Positions 42,054 to 49,958 of a stretch of 64,000 nucleotides of DNA are shown in pieces; position 1 is the stretch's first letter, and each line of letters begins with the position of its first letter. Below the pieces are notes generated by a model. The model was not told where the DNA came from. It saw only the letters and a list, made by a program, of their open reading frames with translations, and did not search any database. Both the position numbers and the translations under genes were made by a program. Origin of the DNA: RBG-13-68-16 sp041494245 (GTDB taxonomy: Bacteria > Acidobacteriota > Thermoanaerobaculia > Thermoanaerobaculales > Thermoanaerobaculaceae); assembly GCA_041494245.1 (NCBI GenBank), contig JBGQAK010000004.1, forward strand, positions 186,001-250,000, in the 5' to 3' direction.

Positions 42054-43166
42054 CTACGCCCCTTTAGGTTTCGCGATCTGCACACGGTCGCCCGCTCGCA
42101 GGTTGAAGCCGCCGCGCGTCACGACCCTGTCCCCAGCGGCGATCCCTTGAGTGATTTCTACCGCCTCGCCCGTGACCTCGCCGGTCCGCACCGCGCGCCG
42201 TTCGGCCACGTCGTCGTTGATCACGAAGATCTCACCGCTGTTACCCTCGACATCCCACGAGAGCAACGCGGCGCGCGGGATCTGCAGCACGCCTGCGCGC
42301 TCGCCGGTCCGGATGCGCCCTTTGACGAACACGCCTCCGCGCAGCGCGCCGTCCTCGTTGGGGACCTCGGCCACGATCTTGACCGAACGGTCGGACTCGC
42401 TCACGGTGGGGTTGATGAACCGCACCGTCCCGCGGAACGTCCGCCCGGGAACCCCGTCGGTCACAAACTCGAGCGGCAGGCCGACGCGGAGTGTGGCGCT
42501 CTTTGTCGAGGGCACGGTGACCGTCAGGTCGAGCAGCCGGTTGTCCACGATGCGGAACATCGGGGAGTTGCCGCCCATGTTCTCGACGCGGTCGCCGACA
42601 CTCACCCCGCGGAAATCGACGACGCCGTCCATCGGGGCGCGGATGATGGCCTTTTCGAGGCGCGTCTCCATCGACCTGACCGCCGCCCGCGCGGCCGACG
42701 TGGCCGCCGCGGCGGCGTCCTTCGCGGTGCGGGCGTCGTCGAGGTTCTGCTGCGTGGCGAGGCCGAACTCCTTGAGCTTCGCGGTGCGCTCCAGCTCCCG
42801 GCTCGCCCGCGTCTCATTCACCTCGGCCTGCATCAGCGAGGCCTTGGCCGACTCGAGCGCGAGCGCACCCTCGCGGGTGTCGAGCTTGGCCAGCGGCTGG
42901 CCCTTCGCCACGTGGACCCACTCGGTGACGTAGACCTCGCTCACCACCGCGGTGAACTCCGACTTGATGTCGGTCGCGAACTTGGGCGCGAGCGAGCCAA
43001 CGACGTCGATCGTCTGCACCAGCTCGCCCGTGACGGCCGGCGTCACCTCGACCGCGATCAACGGCTTGCCGCCCGCCTGGGTTGCCTCACCTTCCCCTGC
43101 CCGCGAGCACGACGCCGTCACGATCAACAAAGCGAGAATCCCTGCTGCTGCCATCGTCCGTTTCAT
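42054..43166 (-). CDS. RND periplasmic adaptor (membrane fusion protein), lipoprotein
   Basis: The 370-residue protein has a lipoprotein signal (LLIVTASC, Cys about residue 20). The barrel-sandwich hybrid halves follow (QTIDVVGSLAPKFATDIKSEFTAV and APMDGVVDFRGVSVGDRV), separated by a coiled coil (ESAKASLMQAEVNETRASRELERTAKL). A beta-barrel with LPLEFVTDGVPGRTFRG and a membrane-proximal domain ending GFNLRAGDRVQIAKPKGA complete it. It links the RND pump to the outer channel. The start ATG overlaps the TetR stop as ATGA, so the two are translationally coupled, and the pump gene follows 3 bp after its stop. The long frame upstream to 43310 is only TetR in another frame. Confidence 0.9.
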   Translation of the reverse strand: MKRTMAAAGILALLIVTASCSRAGEGEATQAGGKPLIAVEVTPAVTGELVQTIDVVGSLAPKFATDIKSEFTAVVSEVYVTEWVHVAKGQPLAKLDTREGALALESAKASLMQAEVNETRASRELERTAKLKEFGLATQQNLDDARTAKDAAAAATSAARAAVRSMETRLEKAIIRAPMDGVVDFRGVSVGDRVENMGGNSPMFRIVDNRLLDLTVTVPSTKSATLRVGLPLEFVTDGVPGRTFRGTVRFINPTVSESDRSVKIVAEVPNEDGALRGGVFVKGRIRTGERAGVLQIPRAALLSWDVEGNSGEIFVINDDVAERRAVRTGEVTGEAVEITQGIAAGDRVVTRGGFNLRAGDRVQIAKPKGA

Positions 43167-43792
43167 CGCACCGACTCCCCTTCCTCTTTCGCGCAAACAC
43201 CCTCGAACACCACCCTCAGCAGCCTGGCGAGCCTGTCGCGGCCGAAGTCCATCTCGGGCTGCGAAAGGCTCATGCCGCGCACGACCTCGAACGGGCCGAC
43301 GATCGCCCACGTCAGGTCATCCGGGTCGCCGCGACGGAACTCCCCCGACTCCATCCCCTGACGAACCAGCCGTCCAATGACCTCGGTGAAACGCTTGTGA
43401 ATTGCCTCGAAGTCGAAGGGGGGGGCGCCCTGATGGGGGCCGTAGTAGATCGCGTCCAACACCCGCATGACGTCGAGGTGCTCGAGCAGCAGGGCGAACA
43501 TGCCGTCGAGAAAGCGCAGGATGCGCTCCTCGGCGGACCCCTCGGTTTCGAGGGCGCGAGCCGCCGTCGCCTCGAACTCGTGCAGCGCCTCGCCCATCAT
43601 GGCCAGGAAGATCCCTTCCTTGCTGCCGAAGTAGTAGTAGAGCGCCGGCTTCGTGACCCCCGCCGCTTCGACGATCTCACGCACCGTGGTTGCCGCATAC
43701 CCCTTGCGGGCGAACAGCGCGATGGCGGAGGTCATGAGCCTCCCCTCCACGGTGTCGGCGTGGTGCATGAGCGCGGTGCCGTGTTCGTCCAT
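43163..43792 (-). CDS. TetR/AcrR-family repressor of the efflux operon
   Basis: The 209-residue protein has an N-terminal helix-turn-helix (about 18-62; ALFARKGYAATTVREIVEAAGVTKPALYYYFGSKEGIF) and a C-terminal ligand-binding domain. It is the first gene of a TetR - adaptor - pump/channel operon and overlaps the adaptor by 4 bp, so it should repress its own transcription until a pump substrate binds. Two operator-like palindromes flank its promoter. The ATG is preceded by GGAGGGCGAG. No other regulator is nearby. The inducer is unknown. Confidence 0.92.
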   Translation of the reverse strand: MDEHGTALMHHADTVEGRLMTSAIALFARKGYAATTVREIVEAAGVTKPALYYYFGSKEGIFLAMMGEALHEFEATAARALETEGSAEERILRFLDGMFALLLEHLDVMRVLDAIYYGPHQGAPPFDFEAIHKRFTEVIGRLVRQGMESGEFRRGDPDDLTWAIVGPFEVVRGMSLSQPEMDFGRDRLARLLRVVFEGVCAKEEGESVR

Positions 43793-43813
43793 CTCGCCCT
43801 CCAGTGAGGAACG

Positions 43814-43838
43814 GGCACCGGTCCAAGGGACCGGTGCC
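43814..43838 (-). promoter_or_regulatory. Perfect hairpin in the tetR leader
   Basis: Arms GGCACCGGTCC (43814-43824) and its reverse complement (43828-43838) with a 3-base loop lie 22 bp upstream of the tetR start, inside the mRNA leader. The inner ACCGGT core resembles the operator half-sites, so it could be a third TetR site, an mRNA structure that limits translation, or both. Confidence 0.55.
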
Positions 43839-43899
43839 TACCTACCGGTAAGTATCGCCAGCGACTCCCGGTTGTCAACTGGCTACCGACCGGTAGGTA
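43839..43899 (-). promoter_or_regulatory. tetR operon promoter with two TetR-operator-like palindromes
   Basis: On the minus strand TTGACA (43878-43873) and GATACT (43856-43851) are 16 bp apart, a good sigma70 pair. Operator 1, TACCTACCGGTAAGTA (43839-43854), overlaps the -10. Operator 2, TACCGACCGGTAGGTA (43884-43899), sits just upstream of the -35. Each is a 16-bp palindrome with one mismatch around CCGG, and their centres are 45 bp apart (about four helical turns), which suits repressor dimers on the same face. Confidence 0.7.
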
Positions 43900-44039
43900 A
43901 CTTCTTCGTGTACGCGACTGCTCGGCGAGGGTTTCATCGCGACGGGACCGAGCCCGGCATCCGCGCGCGGTCACGGCTCCCCTGAAACCCAGACACCCAA
44001 ACGCCGGTCGACTCAGGGGCATCTCGGGGGCAACGGGTG

Positions 44040-44477
44040 CTAGGAGGAGGGCAGCTGCGCGGTGCAGTGTCCACAACGGGTCGCCTTGAGCGCGATCACC
44101 GACAGGCAGTACGGGCACTCCTTGGTCGTCGCGGGGGCGGCCTCCGGCTGGCGCTTGAAGCGGTTCACCTGCCGGATCAGGAGAAAGATCACGAACGCGA
44201 CGACCACGAAATCCAGGATCGTGTTGAGGAAGGCACCGTACGGAATGACGGGTGCGGCGGCCTTCTTGGCATCTGCCAGGCTCGCAAACGGGGTGCCGGA
44301 GAGGTTGAAGTAGAGGCTCGAGAAGTCGACCTTGCCCAGCAGCAGACCGATCGGCGGCATGATCACGTCGTTGACGAGCGACGACACGATCCGCCCGAAC
44401 GCGGCGCCGATGATGATGCCGATTGCCATGTCCAGGACGTTGCCGCGCATCGCGAACTCCTTGAACTCTTTGAGCAT
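44040..44477 (-). CDS. mscL: Large-conductance mechanosensitive channel MscL with a C-terminal zinc ribbon
   Basis: The 145-residue protein starts MLKEFKEFAMRGNVLDMAIGIIIGAAFGRIVSSLVNDVIMPPIG, the first helix of MscL with its Gly/Ala pore packing. A periplasmic loop follows and a second helix ends FLLIRQVNRF. Length is near the family's 135-150. The end carries two CxxC pairs (CPYC and CGHC, about 121-138), a small zinc-ribbon tail found in a subset of MscL proteins. It opens under hypo-osmotic tension in the inner membrane. An open frame runs in phase upstream into the cyclase remnant, but the ATG with the conserved N-terminus is clearly the start. Confidence 0.92.
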   Translation of the reverse strand: MLKEFKEFAMRGNVLDMAIGIIIGAAFGRIVSSLVNDVIMPPIGLLLGKVDFSSLYFNLSGTPFASLADAKKAAAPVIPYGAFLNTILDFVVVAFVIFLLIRQVNRFKRQPEAAPATTKECPYCLSVIALKATRCGHCTAQLPSS

Positions 44478-44499
44478 TGCCCGCTCCTTCGGATCGCCG

Positions 44500-45288
44500 T
44501 CATTGTACCCCGTCGAGCCCCGTGAGCGTGTCGACCCGCACCTCCACCGCCCTCCCCTTGACCGTGATCTCACCCACCTCGCGCACCCTGAGCTCGCACG
44601 CCCGGGTCGTGGCCTCGTCGAGGACGACCGGCACGCCGAGGTCCTTGGTCCTGCCCTCGAGGCGGGAGGCAAGGTTGAGCGTGTCCCCGATGGCGGCGTA
44701 GGCGCGCAGCTCGTCCGACCCGATAGTCCCCACCACCGCGTCGCGGGTCGCGATGCCCACCCCGATCGCCAGCGGCGGCCCGGTTCGCTGCCGCCACTGC
44801 TCGGCCAGACGCCTCGCGGCGCGCACCATCTCCGCCGCGCAGGAGGCCGCCAGACGCTCCTGCCCGGACTGTGCCAACGGCGCCCCCAGAACGCCATCAC
44901 CGCATCGCCGATGAATTTGTCCACGGTGCCGCGGTGGGCGTGGATCACCGCCACCTGCGTCGAGAAGTACTCGTTGAGCCAGCCGACCACCTCCTCCTGG
45001 GCCATCTTCTCCGAGAGGGTGGTGTAGGACCGGATGTCGGAGAACAGCACCGCGATTCGGCGGCGCTCGCCCCCCAGGTGCGCCAGCTCGGGGTGCTCGA
45101 GCAAGACACGCAGGATGTCCGGGGCCACGTAGCGGCCGAAGATCCCCTGCCCGCGCCGGCGCTCCGCCGCCTCCCGCCACCACCCCTCCACGAGCAGCGT
45201 CGGAAGGGCGAGGGCGACCGCAACCGCGGGCAGCGACGGTCCCCCCGACAAACGAGAGGCCGAGGCGCCGGAGCGTGCGGCGCGACAC
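44500..45288 (-). pseudogene. Frameshifted class III adenylate/guanylate cyclase
   Basis: Two frames together read as one cyclase. The upstream frame gives one or two membrane-like segments (LPAVAVALALPTLLVEGWW), FGRYVAPDILRVLL, then IAVLFSDIRSYTTLSE (metal-binding Asp) and VDKFIGDAVMAFWG (second Asp). The other frame continues QSGQERLAASCAAEMVRAARRL, IGSDELRAYAAIGDTLNLASRLEG (the NxxxR site) and a C-terminus ending VRVDTLTGLDGVQ. They meet at a run of five G (minus strand) near 44880-44885, where one more G restores the frame. The domain order fits the C-terminal half of CHASE2-cyclase sensors. The sensor domain is missing because the ketosynthase gene begins just beyond. It could be a real pseudogene or an assembly error. 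Confidence 0.75.
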
Positions 45289-45332
45289 CGTACCAGCGTA
45301 GCCTCGCGCCGCTCCGCTATACTCACTCCGGC

Positions 45333-46544
45333 ATGCGCGAGGCCTGGATTACCGGCATCGGGCTGGTGAGCGCCCTGGGGCCGGATCGTGAGACAACCTG
45401 GAGGCGGCTTCTGGCGGGCGAGAGCGGCATCGGTCCGCTCTCGCTCTTCGACCCCGCCGGTTACCGCACCCGGATCGCGGCGCAGGTGGACGACGCCTCC
45501 CTGCGGCTCCCGCCGCTCCCACGCTCCGTGGAGCGCCGCGCCAGCCGCGCCAGCCGTTTCGCCCTCGCCGCGGCCGCCGAGGCGCTCGCCGACGCGGGCG
45601 TGTCGAGGGAGGGGCGGCGCCCGTGGGCGCTGGTGCTGGGCGGAGGCACCGCCGGGCTGTTCGAAGCCGAGGGGTTCGTGGCCCGCCGCCTCCGGGGCGG
45701 CCCGCGGGTCCGCGGCCTTTCTGAGCTGATCGAGGTCCCCCAGGACGCGCCCTCCGACAGGGTGGCGGAGGCGTTCGGCCTGGCCGGGCCGCGGATCACC
45801 GTCACCACCGCGTGCTCCTCCTCCACCATCGCGGTGGGGATGGCGGCGGAGCTGGTCGCCGGAGGCGAGGTTCCGATCGCGCTCACGGGCGGCACCGACG
45901 CGCTTTGCCGTCTGACCTACGCGGGGTTCAACTCGCTCCGCGCGGTCGACCCCGAGCCGGCGAGACCGTTCGACCGCCGGCGCAGGGGGCTCTCGCTCGG
46001 CGAGGGGGCCGCGCTGCTCGTGGTCGAGGAGGCGGAGCACGCCCGCCGGCGCGGCGCACGCTCCTACGCGCGGGTGCTCGGCTACGGGGTCACCAACGAC
46101 GCGTTCCACATGACCCAGCCCGAGCCGTCCGGCAACGCGTGGGAGCGCACCGTGCGCGCCGCCCTCGCCGACGCCGGGGTGTCCGAGGGGGACGTGGGGT
46201 ACATCAACGGCCACGGCACCGCGACCGAGCAGAACGACCCCGCCGAGTGCGCGGCCTACCTGAGGGTGTTCCGCGAAAGGCTCCCGGAGGTCCCGGTCTC
46301 CTCGATCAAGGGGGCGCTCGGCCACTGCCTGTGTGCCGCGGGCGGGATCGAGGCGGCCGTGACGGCGCTCGCCATCGCGCGCGGCACGCTCCCGCCCACC
46401 GCGGGCTTCGCCGAGGCCGACCCCGCCTGCCCGGTGGACCCGATCCCGGGGACCGGGCGGCCCGCGACCGTGCGCGTGGCGCTCTCCTCCTCGTTCGCCT
46501 TCGGGGGCAACTCCGGGGTGCTGGTGCTCGGGAGCTGCGCGTGA
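45333..46544 (+). CDS. Beta-ketoacyl synthase (KAS II / KS-alpha type)
   Basis: The 403-residue protein has all three catalytic residues of the thiolase-fold condensing enzymes: Cys161 in TTACSSST, a His in NGHGTATEQND, and a His in KGALGHCLCAAG, plus a C-terminal SSSFAFGGNSGVLVLG. It carries out decarboxylative condensation of malonyl-ACP with an acyl chain. The next gene overlaps by GTGA and is a second, degenerate condensing enzyme, so the two probably form a heterodimer like KS-alpha/KS-beta of type II polyketide synthases. No ACP, ketoreductase or transferase is adjacent, so the pathway is unclear. The ATG at 45333 starts the family N-terminus. Confidence 0.85.
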   Translation: MREAWITGIGLVSALGPDRETTWRRLLAGESGIGPLSLFDPAGYRTRIAAQVDDASLRLPPLPRSVERRASRASRFALAAAAEALADAGVSREGRRPWALVLGGGTAGLFEAEGFVARRLRGGPRVRGLSELIEVPQDAPSDRVAEAFGLAGPRITVTTACSSSTIAVGMAAELVAGGEVPIALTGGTDALCRLTYAGFNSLRAVDPEPARPFDRRRRGLSLGEGAALLVVEEAEHARRRGARSYARVLGYGVTNDAFHMTQPEPSGNAWERTVRAALADAGVSEGDVGYINGHGTATEQNDPAECAAYLRVFRERLPEVPVSSIKGALGHCLCAAGGIEAAVTALAIARGTLPPTAGFAEADPACPVDPIPGTGRPATVRVALSSSFAFGGNSGVLVLGSCA

Positions 46545-47686
46545 GCGCGCCCGGGGTGTTCGTGCTCGGCTCCGGCGCGGTGACCGCCGCGGGGACCGGT
46601 GTGCCGGCGCTGCTGCGGGTGGTCGCCGAGGCGGGGTGGCAGCCGCCCCTCGGCCTCGAGCGCCCCGACGCGCCGCCGCTTCCCGTGGCCGTCTGCCGCG
46701 GTTTCTCGGCGCGCGAGGTGCTGCCGCCGCTGGTGGCCCGCCGCCTCGACCGCCCGGCCCGCCTCCTGGCGGTGGCGGCACACGAGGCGCTCGCGCCGCT
46801 CGGTGATCCGCTCCCCTGGCCCCGCGAGAGGATCGGGGTCTCGGCCGCGACCTGGAGCGCAGGCACGTCGGCGCTTTTGGAGGTGCTGCGGGCCGTGTTC
46901 CTGACCTCGCCGGAGGAGGCGCCCCCCGCACAGTTCCCATCCACCGTGGCCAACGCCCCCGCAAGCCAGCTCGGCATCCTCGAGAAGCTGGGCGGGCCAA
47001 GCCTCACCTTCGCCGAGAAGCAGGCGGGGGGGTTGCGGGCGCTGGCCGAGGCGGCACGGGCGCTGCAGTGCGGCCGTGCCGACGCGGTCCTCGCGTGCGG
47101 CGTGGACGAGGCCGACTGGATCAACGCCGAGGGGTACGAGCGCCTCGGGGCGCTGCGCAAGGCGGGACGCCCGGGAATGGTCCTGGGGGAGGGCGCGGGG
47201 GTGCTGGCGCTCGCCCGCGAGCCCGGACCCGCCCCACTGGCCGTGCTCGCGGGGTGGGGCTCGGCCGGCGCCCAGGCGCCGCCGCACCGCTACCCGACCC
47301 GGCCCGAGGCGCTGGTGCACGCCTGCCGGGAGGCGCTGGAGCGCGCCTCCCTCGCCCCCGCCGACGTGGACCTCGTGGTGAGCCTTTCCAACGGGATCCC
47401 GGCCCTTGCAGCCCTGGAGCTCGAAGCCCTGCGGGCCGTCCTCGGCGCCCACCGCCCGGCCGCGTTCTCGGTCGCGGACCGCCTCGGCGAGGGGGCGTTC
47501 TCCGGCACCGTGCGGGCGCTCCTCGCCGCCCACCTCCTGGCGGGCACCGCCACCATCGCCTGGCCGGCGCCCGAGCACCTCGCGGACGCCGGCTTCCGGG
47601 CGTTCTCCGGGAAGCCGCGCACCGCCCTGGTCGCCGCGGCCGCCGGCGGCGGCTCAGCGGTGGCGCTCGCCCTCACCACGCCGTGA
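46541..47686 (+). CDS. KS-beta / chain-length-factor-like ketosynthase homologue without catalytic residues
   Basis: The 381-residue protein aligns with the thiolase fold of its upstream neighbour but has lost the catalytic residues. The Cys position is Gln161 (FAEKQAGGL), the HGT motif is replaced by SLSNGIPAL, and the KxxxGH region is GAFSGTVRALL. Gln for Cys in a protein encoded directly after an active ketosynthase is the mark of chain-length factors, which shape the polyketide tunnel of the partner. The gene starts with a GTG overlapping the KS stop (GTGA), so the products are coupled. An alternative is the ketosynthase-like N-terminal proteins of aryl-polyene clusters. Confidence 0.75.
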   Translation: MSAPGVFVLGSGAVTAAGTGVPALLRVVAEAGWQPPLGLERPDAPPLPVAVCRGFSAREVLPPLVARRLDRPARLLAVAAHEALAPLGDPLPWPRERIGVSAATWSAGTSALLEVLRAVFLTSPEEAPPAQFPSTVANAPASQLGILEKLGGPSLTFAEKQAGGLRALAEAARALQCGRADAVLACGVDEADWINAEGYERLGALRKAGRPGMVLGEGAGVLALAREPGPAPLAVLAGWGSAGAQAPPHRYPTRPEALVHACREALERASLAPADVDLVVSLSNGIPALAALELEALRAVLGAHRPAAFSVADRLGEGAFSGTVRALLAAHLLAGTATIAWPAPEHLADAGFRAFSGKPRTALVAAAAGGGSAVALALTTP

Positions 47687-47719
47687 GGGTTGCCCCCGCC
47701 AGCGTTCTTGTGAATCTGT

Positions 47720-48184
47720 TCACATGCAAAACCACGCCTCCAGCTGGCGGTGGATGCGCCTCGGGTGGGTCCCCGACCAGTACACCCGCCCGCACCCCGG
47801 GCAGCCGGTGAAGCGGTCGGCGTGCACCGCAACGTACGGCGGCACCCGCTCGCGGACGGTCTCTCTGGGGACCTCGACCAGCACTGCGTTGCAGCACGAG
47901 CAGCGGGTGAAGAAGCGCTCCCGCTGGACCCCGATCGGCAGCCGGACGCGCAACTCGCCCACCTGCTCGCCCACACCGCGCCCCCGCAGCAGCACCACCC
48001 GGGGCCCCGCCTGCGCGGCCAGCTTGCGGTCCCGGGTGAGCAGCCAGCGCCCCTCGGCGCGGGCCATCCCAGCGACGGCGAAATCGGGGAGGTCGGGGAG
48101 GAAGGTGGCGTCGAACCCGGCGAAACGCAGCCAGCGGGCCAGGCGGCCCAACATGGCGTCGCAGGCGAAACGAAGCTCCTCCAC
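47720..48184 (-). CDS. Mut7-C PIN-like RNase-domain protein with zinc ribbon
   Basis: The 154-residue protein starts FACDAMLGRLARWLRFAGFDATFLPD, the Mut7-C/PIN fold N-terminus with a conserved Asp. WLLTRDRKLA (second acidic/Arg motif) follows, and then a C-terminal zinc ribbon with CSCC and CPGC pairs. Mut7-C proteins are predicted nucleases, often near toxin-antitoxin or tRNA-processing genes. No antitoxin partner is seen here, and the role is unknown. The start is taken as the GTG at 48184, since the open frame extends upstream to 48442 only through the divergent DUF465 gene. It converges on the chain-length-factor gene with a 33-bp gap. Confidence 0.78.
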   Translation of the reverse strand: MEELRFACDAMLGRLARWLRFAGFDATFLPDLPDFAVAGMARAEGRWLLTRDRKLAAQAGPRVVLLRGRGVGEQVGELRVRLPIGVQRERFFTRCSCCNAVLVEVPRETVRERVPPYVAVHADRFTGCPGCGRVYWSGTHPRRIHRQLEAWFCM

Positions 48185-48263
48185 GGGCAGGATTCTAGCC
48201 CTCGCACCTGTGCTAGCATGACCCCGGGATGCGGCTGGCACCCAACCAACCCCGGAGGTGTTC

Positions 48264-48479
48264 ATGACGCCGTCGCAAGAACTGCGCGAGCAACTGGCGG
48301 ACCAGGACCCGGAGTACCGTCGGCTCCTCGAGGAGCACCGCAAGCGGGTGAAAAGGCTGGAGGAGCTGACCCACAAGGGCTGGCTCACCACCGAGGAGGA
48401 CCAGGAGGAGAAGCGTCTCAAGAGGGAAAAGCTCCAGCTCAAGGATCAGATGGAAGCCCGCCTCCGCAGCCATAGCTAG
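48264..48479 (+). CDS. Small DUF465/YdcH-family coiled-coil protein
   Basis: The 71-residue protein is almost wholly helical and highly charged (EYRRLLEEHRKRVKRLEELTHKGWLTTEEDQEEKRLKREKLQLKDQMEARL). This fits the DUF465 family of short coiled-coil proteins with unknown function. It is followed 7 bp later by psd and is likely the first gene of the psd-pssA operon. The ATG at 48264 sits five bases after a GGAGG site. A start at 48258 adds only MF and is less likely. Confidence 0.75.
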   Translation: MTPSQELREQLADQDPEYRRLLEEHRKRVKRLEELTHKGWLTTEEDQEEKRLKREKLQLKDQMEARLRSHS

Positions 48480-48486
48480 AGCCCCG

Positions 48487-49131
48487 ATGTTGCCGTTAGC
48501 CCCGGAAGGTTATCCCTACGTGCTCGTCCCGGCCCTGGCCGGGATCCTGGCCTGGGTGTTCGGATACCCGGTGGTGGCGGTCGTCCTCTGGCTCGCCATG
48601 CTGGCCTGCCTGGCGTTCTTCCGCGACCCGGCCCGCCAGTCGGACGCCCCGCCCGACGTGGTGCTGGCACCCGCCGACGGCAAGGTGCTCTCGGTCGGGA
48701 GCGCCCCCGCCGTGCTCGCTGGGATGGGGCTGCCCAAGCAGGTCTCGATCTTCATGTCGCCGGCCAATGTGCACGTGAACCGCGCGCCGATCTCCGGCAC
48801 GGTGCGCGAGGCCCGCCACAACCGCGGCTCCAAGTTCCCCGCGTACCGCGACAAGGCCTCTGACCTGAACGAGCACAGCTTCGTGCTGATCGAGGGGTCG
48901 GGCGGGGCCGTGGCCTACAAGCAGATCGCCGGTGCCGTCGCCCGCCGCGTGGTGTGCGATCTGACGCCCGGCCAGGAGGTGACGCGTGGCGAGCGTGTCG
49001 GGCTGATCAAGTTTGGCTCGCGTGTGGATCTTTTCCTCCCGCAGCGGGCGACCATCGAGGTGAAGCCAGGCGAGCGGACACGCGCTGGGCTCACCTGCGT
49101 CGCGCGCCTACCTTCCCCGGTGCCCGCATGA
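48487..49131 (+). CDS. psd: Phosphatidylserine decarboxylase
   Basis: The 214-residue protein has a membrane-associated N-terminus (two short helices, about 10-45). It is the short Psd form, with LAPADGKVLSVG, VHVNRAPISGTV, the HxxxNxH-like NEHSFVLIEG and, near the C-terminus, KFGSRVDLFLP. Its GS pair is where the proenzyme cuts itself to make the pyruvoyl group on Ser. It converts phosphatidylserine to phosphatidylethanolamine at the inner membrane. Its stop overlaps the pssA start (ATGA), so the enzymes of both steps are made together. Confidence 0.93.
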   Translation: MLPLAPEGYPYVLVPALAGILAWVFGYPVVAVVLWLAMLACLAFFRDPARQSDAPPDVVLAPADGKVLSVGSAPAVLAGMGLPKQVSIFMSPANVHVNRAPISGTVREARHNRGSKFPAYRDKASDLNEHSFVLIEGSGGAVAYKQIAGAVARRVVCDLTPGQEVTRGERVGLIKFGSRVDLFLPQRATIEVKPGERTRAGLTCVARLPSPVPA

Positions 49132-49958
49132 GGGTCCGGCGCGAACGCCGCGCTCATCGCCACCGGCGCCCCGCGCGGGAATCGCTGCGGCGCGGGATCT
49201 ACCTGCTCCCCTCGCTCTTCACGGTCGGCAACATGCTGTGCGGCTTCGCTGCGGTGCTGTACACCCTGCACGACCAGCTCGAGCGCGCCGGGTGGCTCAT
49301 CCTGCTCGCCGGGTTGCTGGACGGCCTGGACGGACGCATCGCCCGCCTCACCAGGTCCACCTCGGAGTTCGGCAAGGAGTACGACTCGCTGGCCGACGTG
49401 GTCAGCTTCGGAATCGCACCCGCCCTGCTCGTCTACCAGTGGGGGCTGCGCGGCATGGGGCGGTGGGGGTGGGCGGCCGCGTTTCTCTTCCTGGTCGCGG
49501 GCTCGGTGCGCCTCGCCCGCTTCAACGTCAAGGCCAGCCAGATCGACCGCCGCTTCTTCGTCGGGCTGCCGATCCCGGGAGGAGCGGGGGCGCTCACCCT
49601 GATGGTGCTGGTTGCCCCCGAGCCGCTGGTCGAGAAAGGGCTGGCGGCCGCCGCCTCGCTGTTCGTGCTCCTCGTGTCGATCCTGATGGTGTCCATCATC
49701 CCCTACCGCTCCTTCAAGGACTACAACCTGCGCCAGCGCTGGCCGGCGACCGCGTTCTTCACGATCGCCGCGGTCGTCGCGGTGATCGCGTTCACGCCGC
49801 TGCCGGCGATGGCGCTCCTCCTCGGCTCCTACCTCGTGGCCGGCCCAGTGGAGTGGGCGCTCCGTAGGCTGCGCCGCAGGCCGGCAGAGGCCGCCCCTCC
49901 GGCGGTCGTCCAGATGACCGGTGCTTCCACCCCACGTGCGGACGCTGAGCATTCTTGA
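49128..49958 (+). CDS. pssA: CDP-diacylglycerol-serine O-phosphatidyltransferase
   Basis: The 276-residue membrane protein has a basic N-terminus and about eight helices. The CDP-alcohol phosphotransferase signature is LDGLDGRIARLTRSTSEFG followed by DSLADVVSFG (DGxDGxxAR...GxxxD...D). These residues bind the metal ion and CDP-DAG. It makes phosphatidylserine, the substrate of the neighbouring psd product. The ATG overlaps the psd stop by four bases. The open frame upstream inside psd is not used. The C-terminal tail (about 250-276) is charged and overlaps the ASADH-like start by 38 bp. Confidence 0.92.
   Translation: MRVRRERRAHRHRRPARESLRRGIYLLPSLFTVGNMLCGFAAVLYTLHDQLERAGWLILLAGLLDGLDGRIARLTRSTSEFGKEYDSLADVVSFGIAPALLVYQWGLRGMGRWGWAAAFLFLVAGSVRLARFNVKASQIDRRFFVGLPIPGGAGALTLMVLVAPEPLVEKGLAAAASLFVLLVSILMVSIIPYRSFKDYNLRQRWPATAFFTIAAVVAVIAFTPLPAMALLLGSYLVAGPVEWALRRLRRRPAEAAPPAVVQMTGASTPRADAEHS

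Noticed and set aside
44040..47000. A 986-residue open frame on the minus strand covering MscL, half of the cyclase and the reverse of the ketosynthase pair
   Set aside because: Only the MscL and the first cyclase half have family motifs. The upstream part is the antisense of a clear gene, and MscL starts at its own ATG with a conserved N-terminus.
47709..47724. TGTGA-N6-TCACA, a perfect CRP-like site
   Set aside because: It lies between the ends of two convergent genes and overlaps a stop codon. No promoter is near, so it is probably chance or part of a weak terminator.
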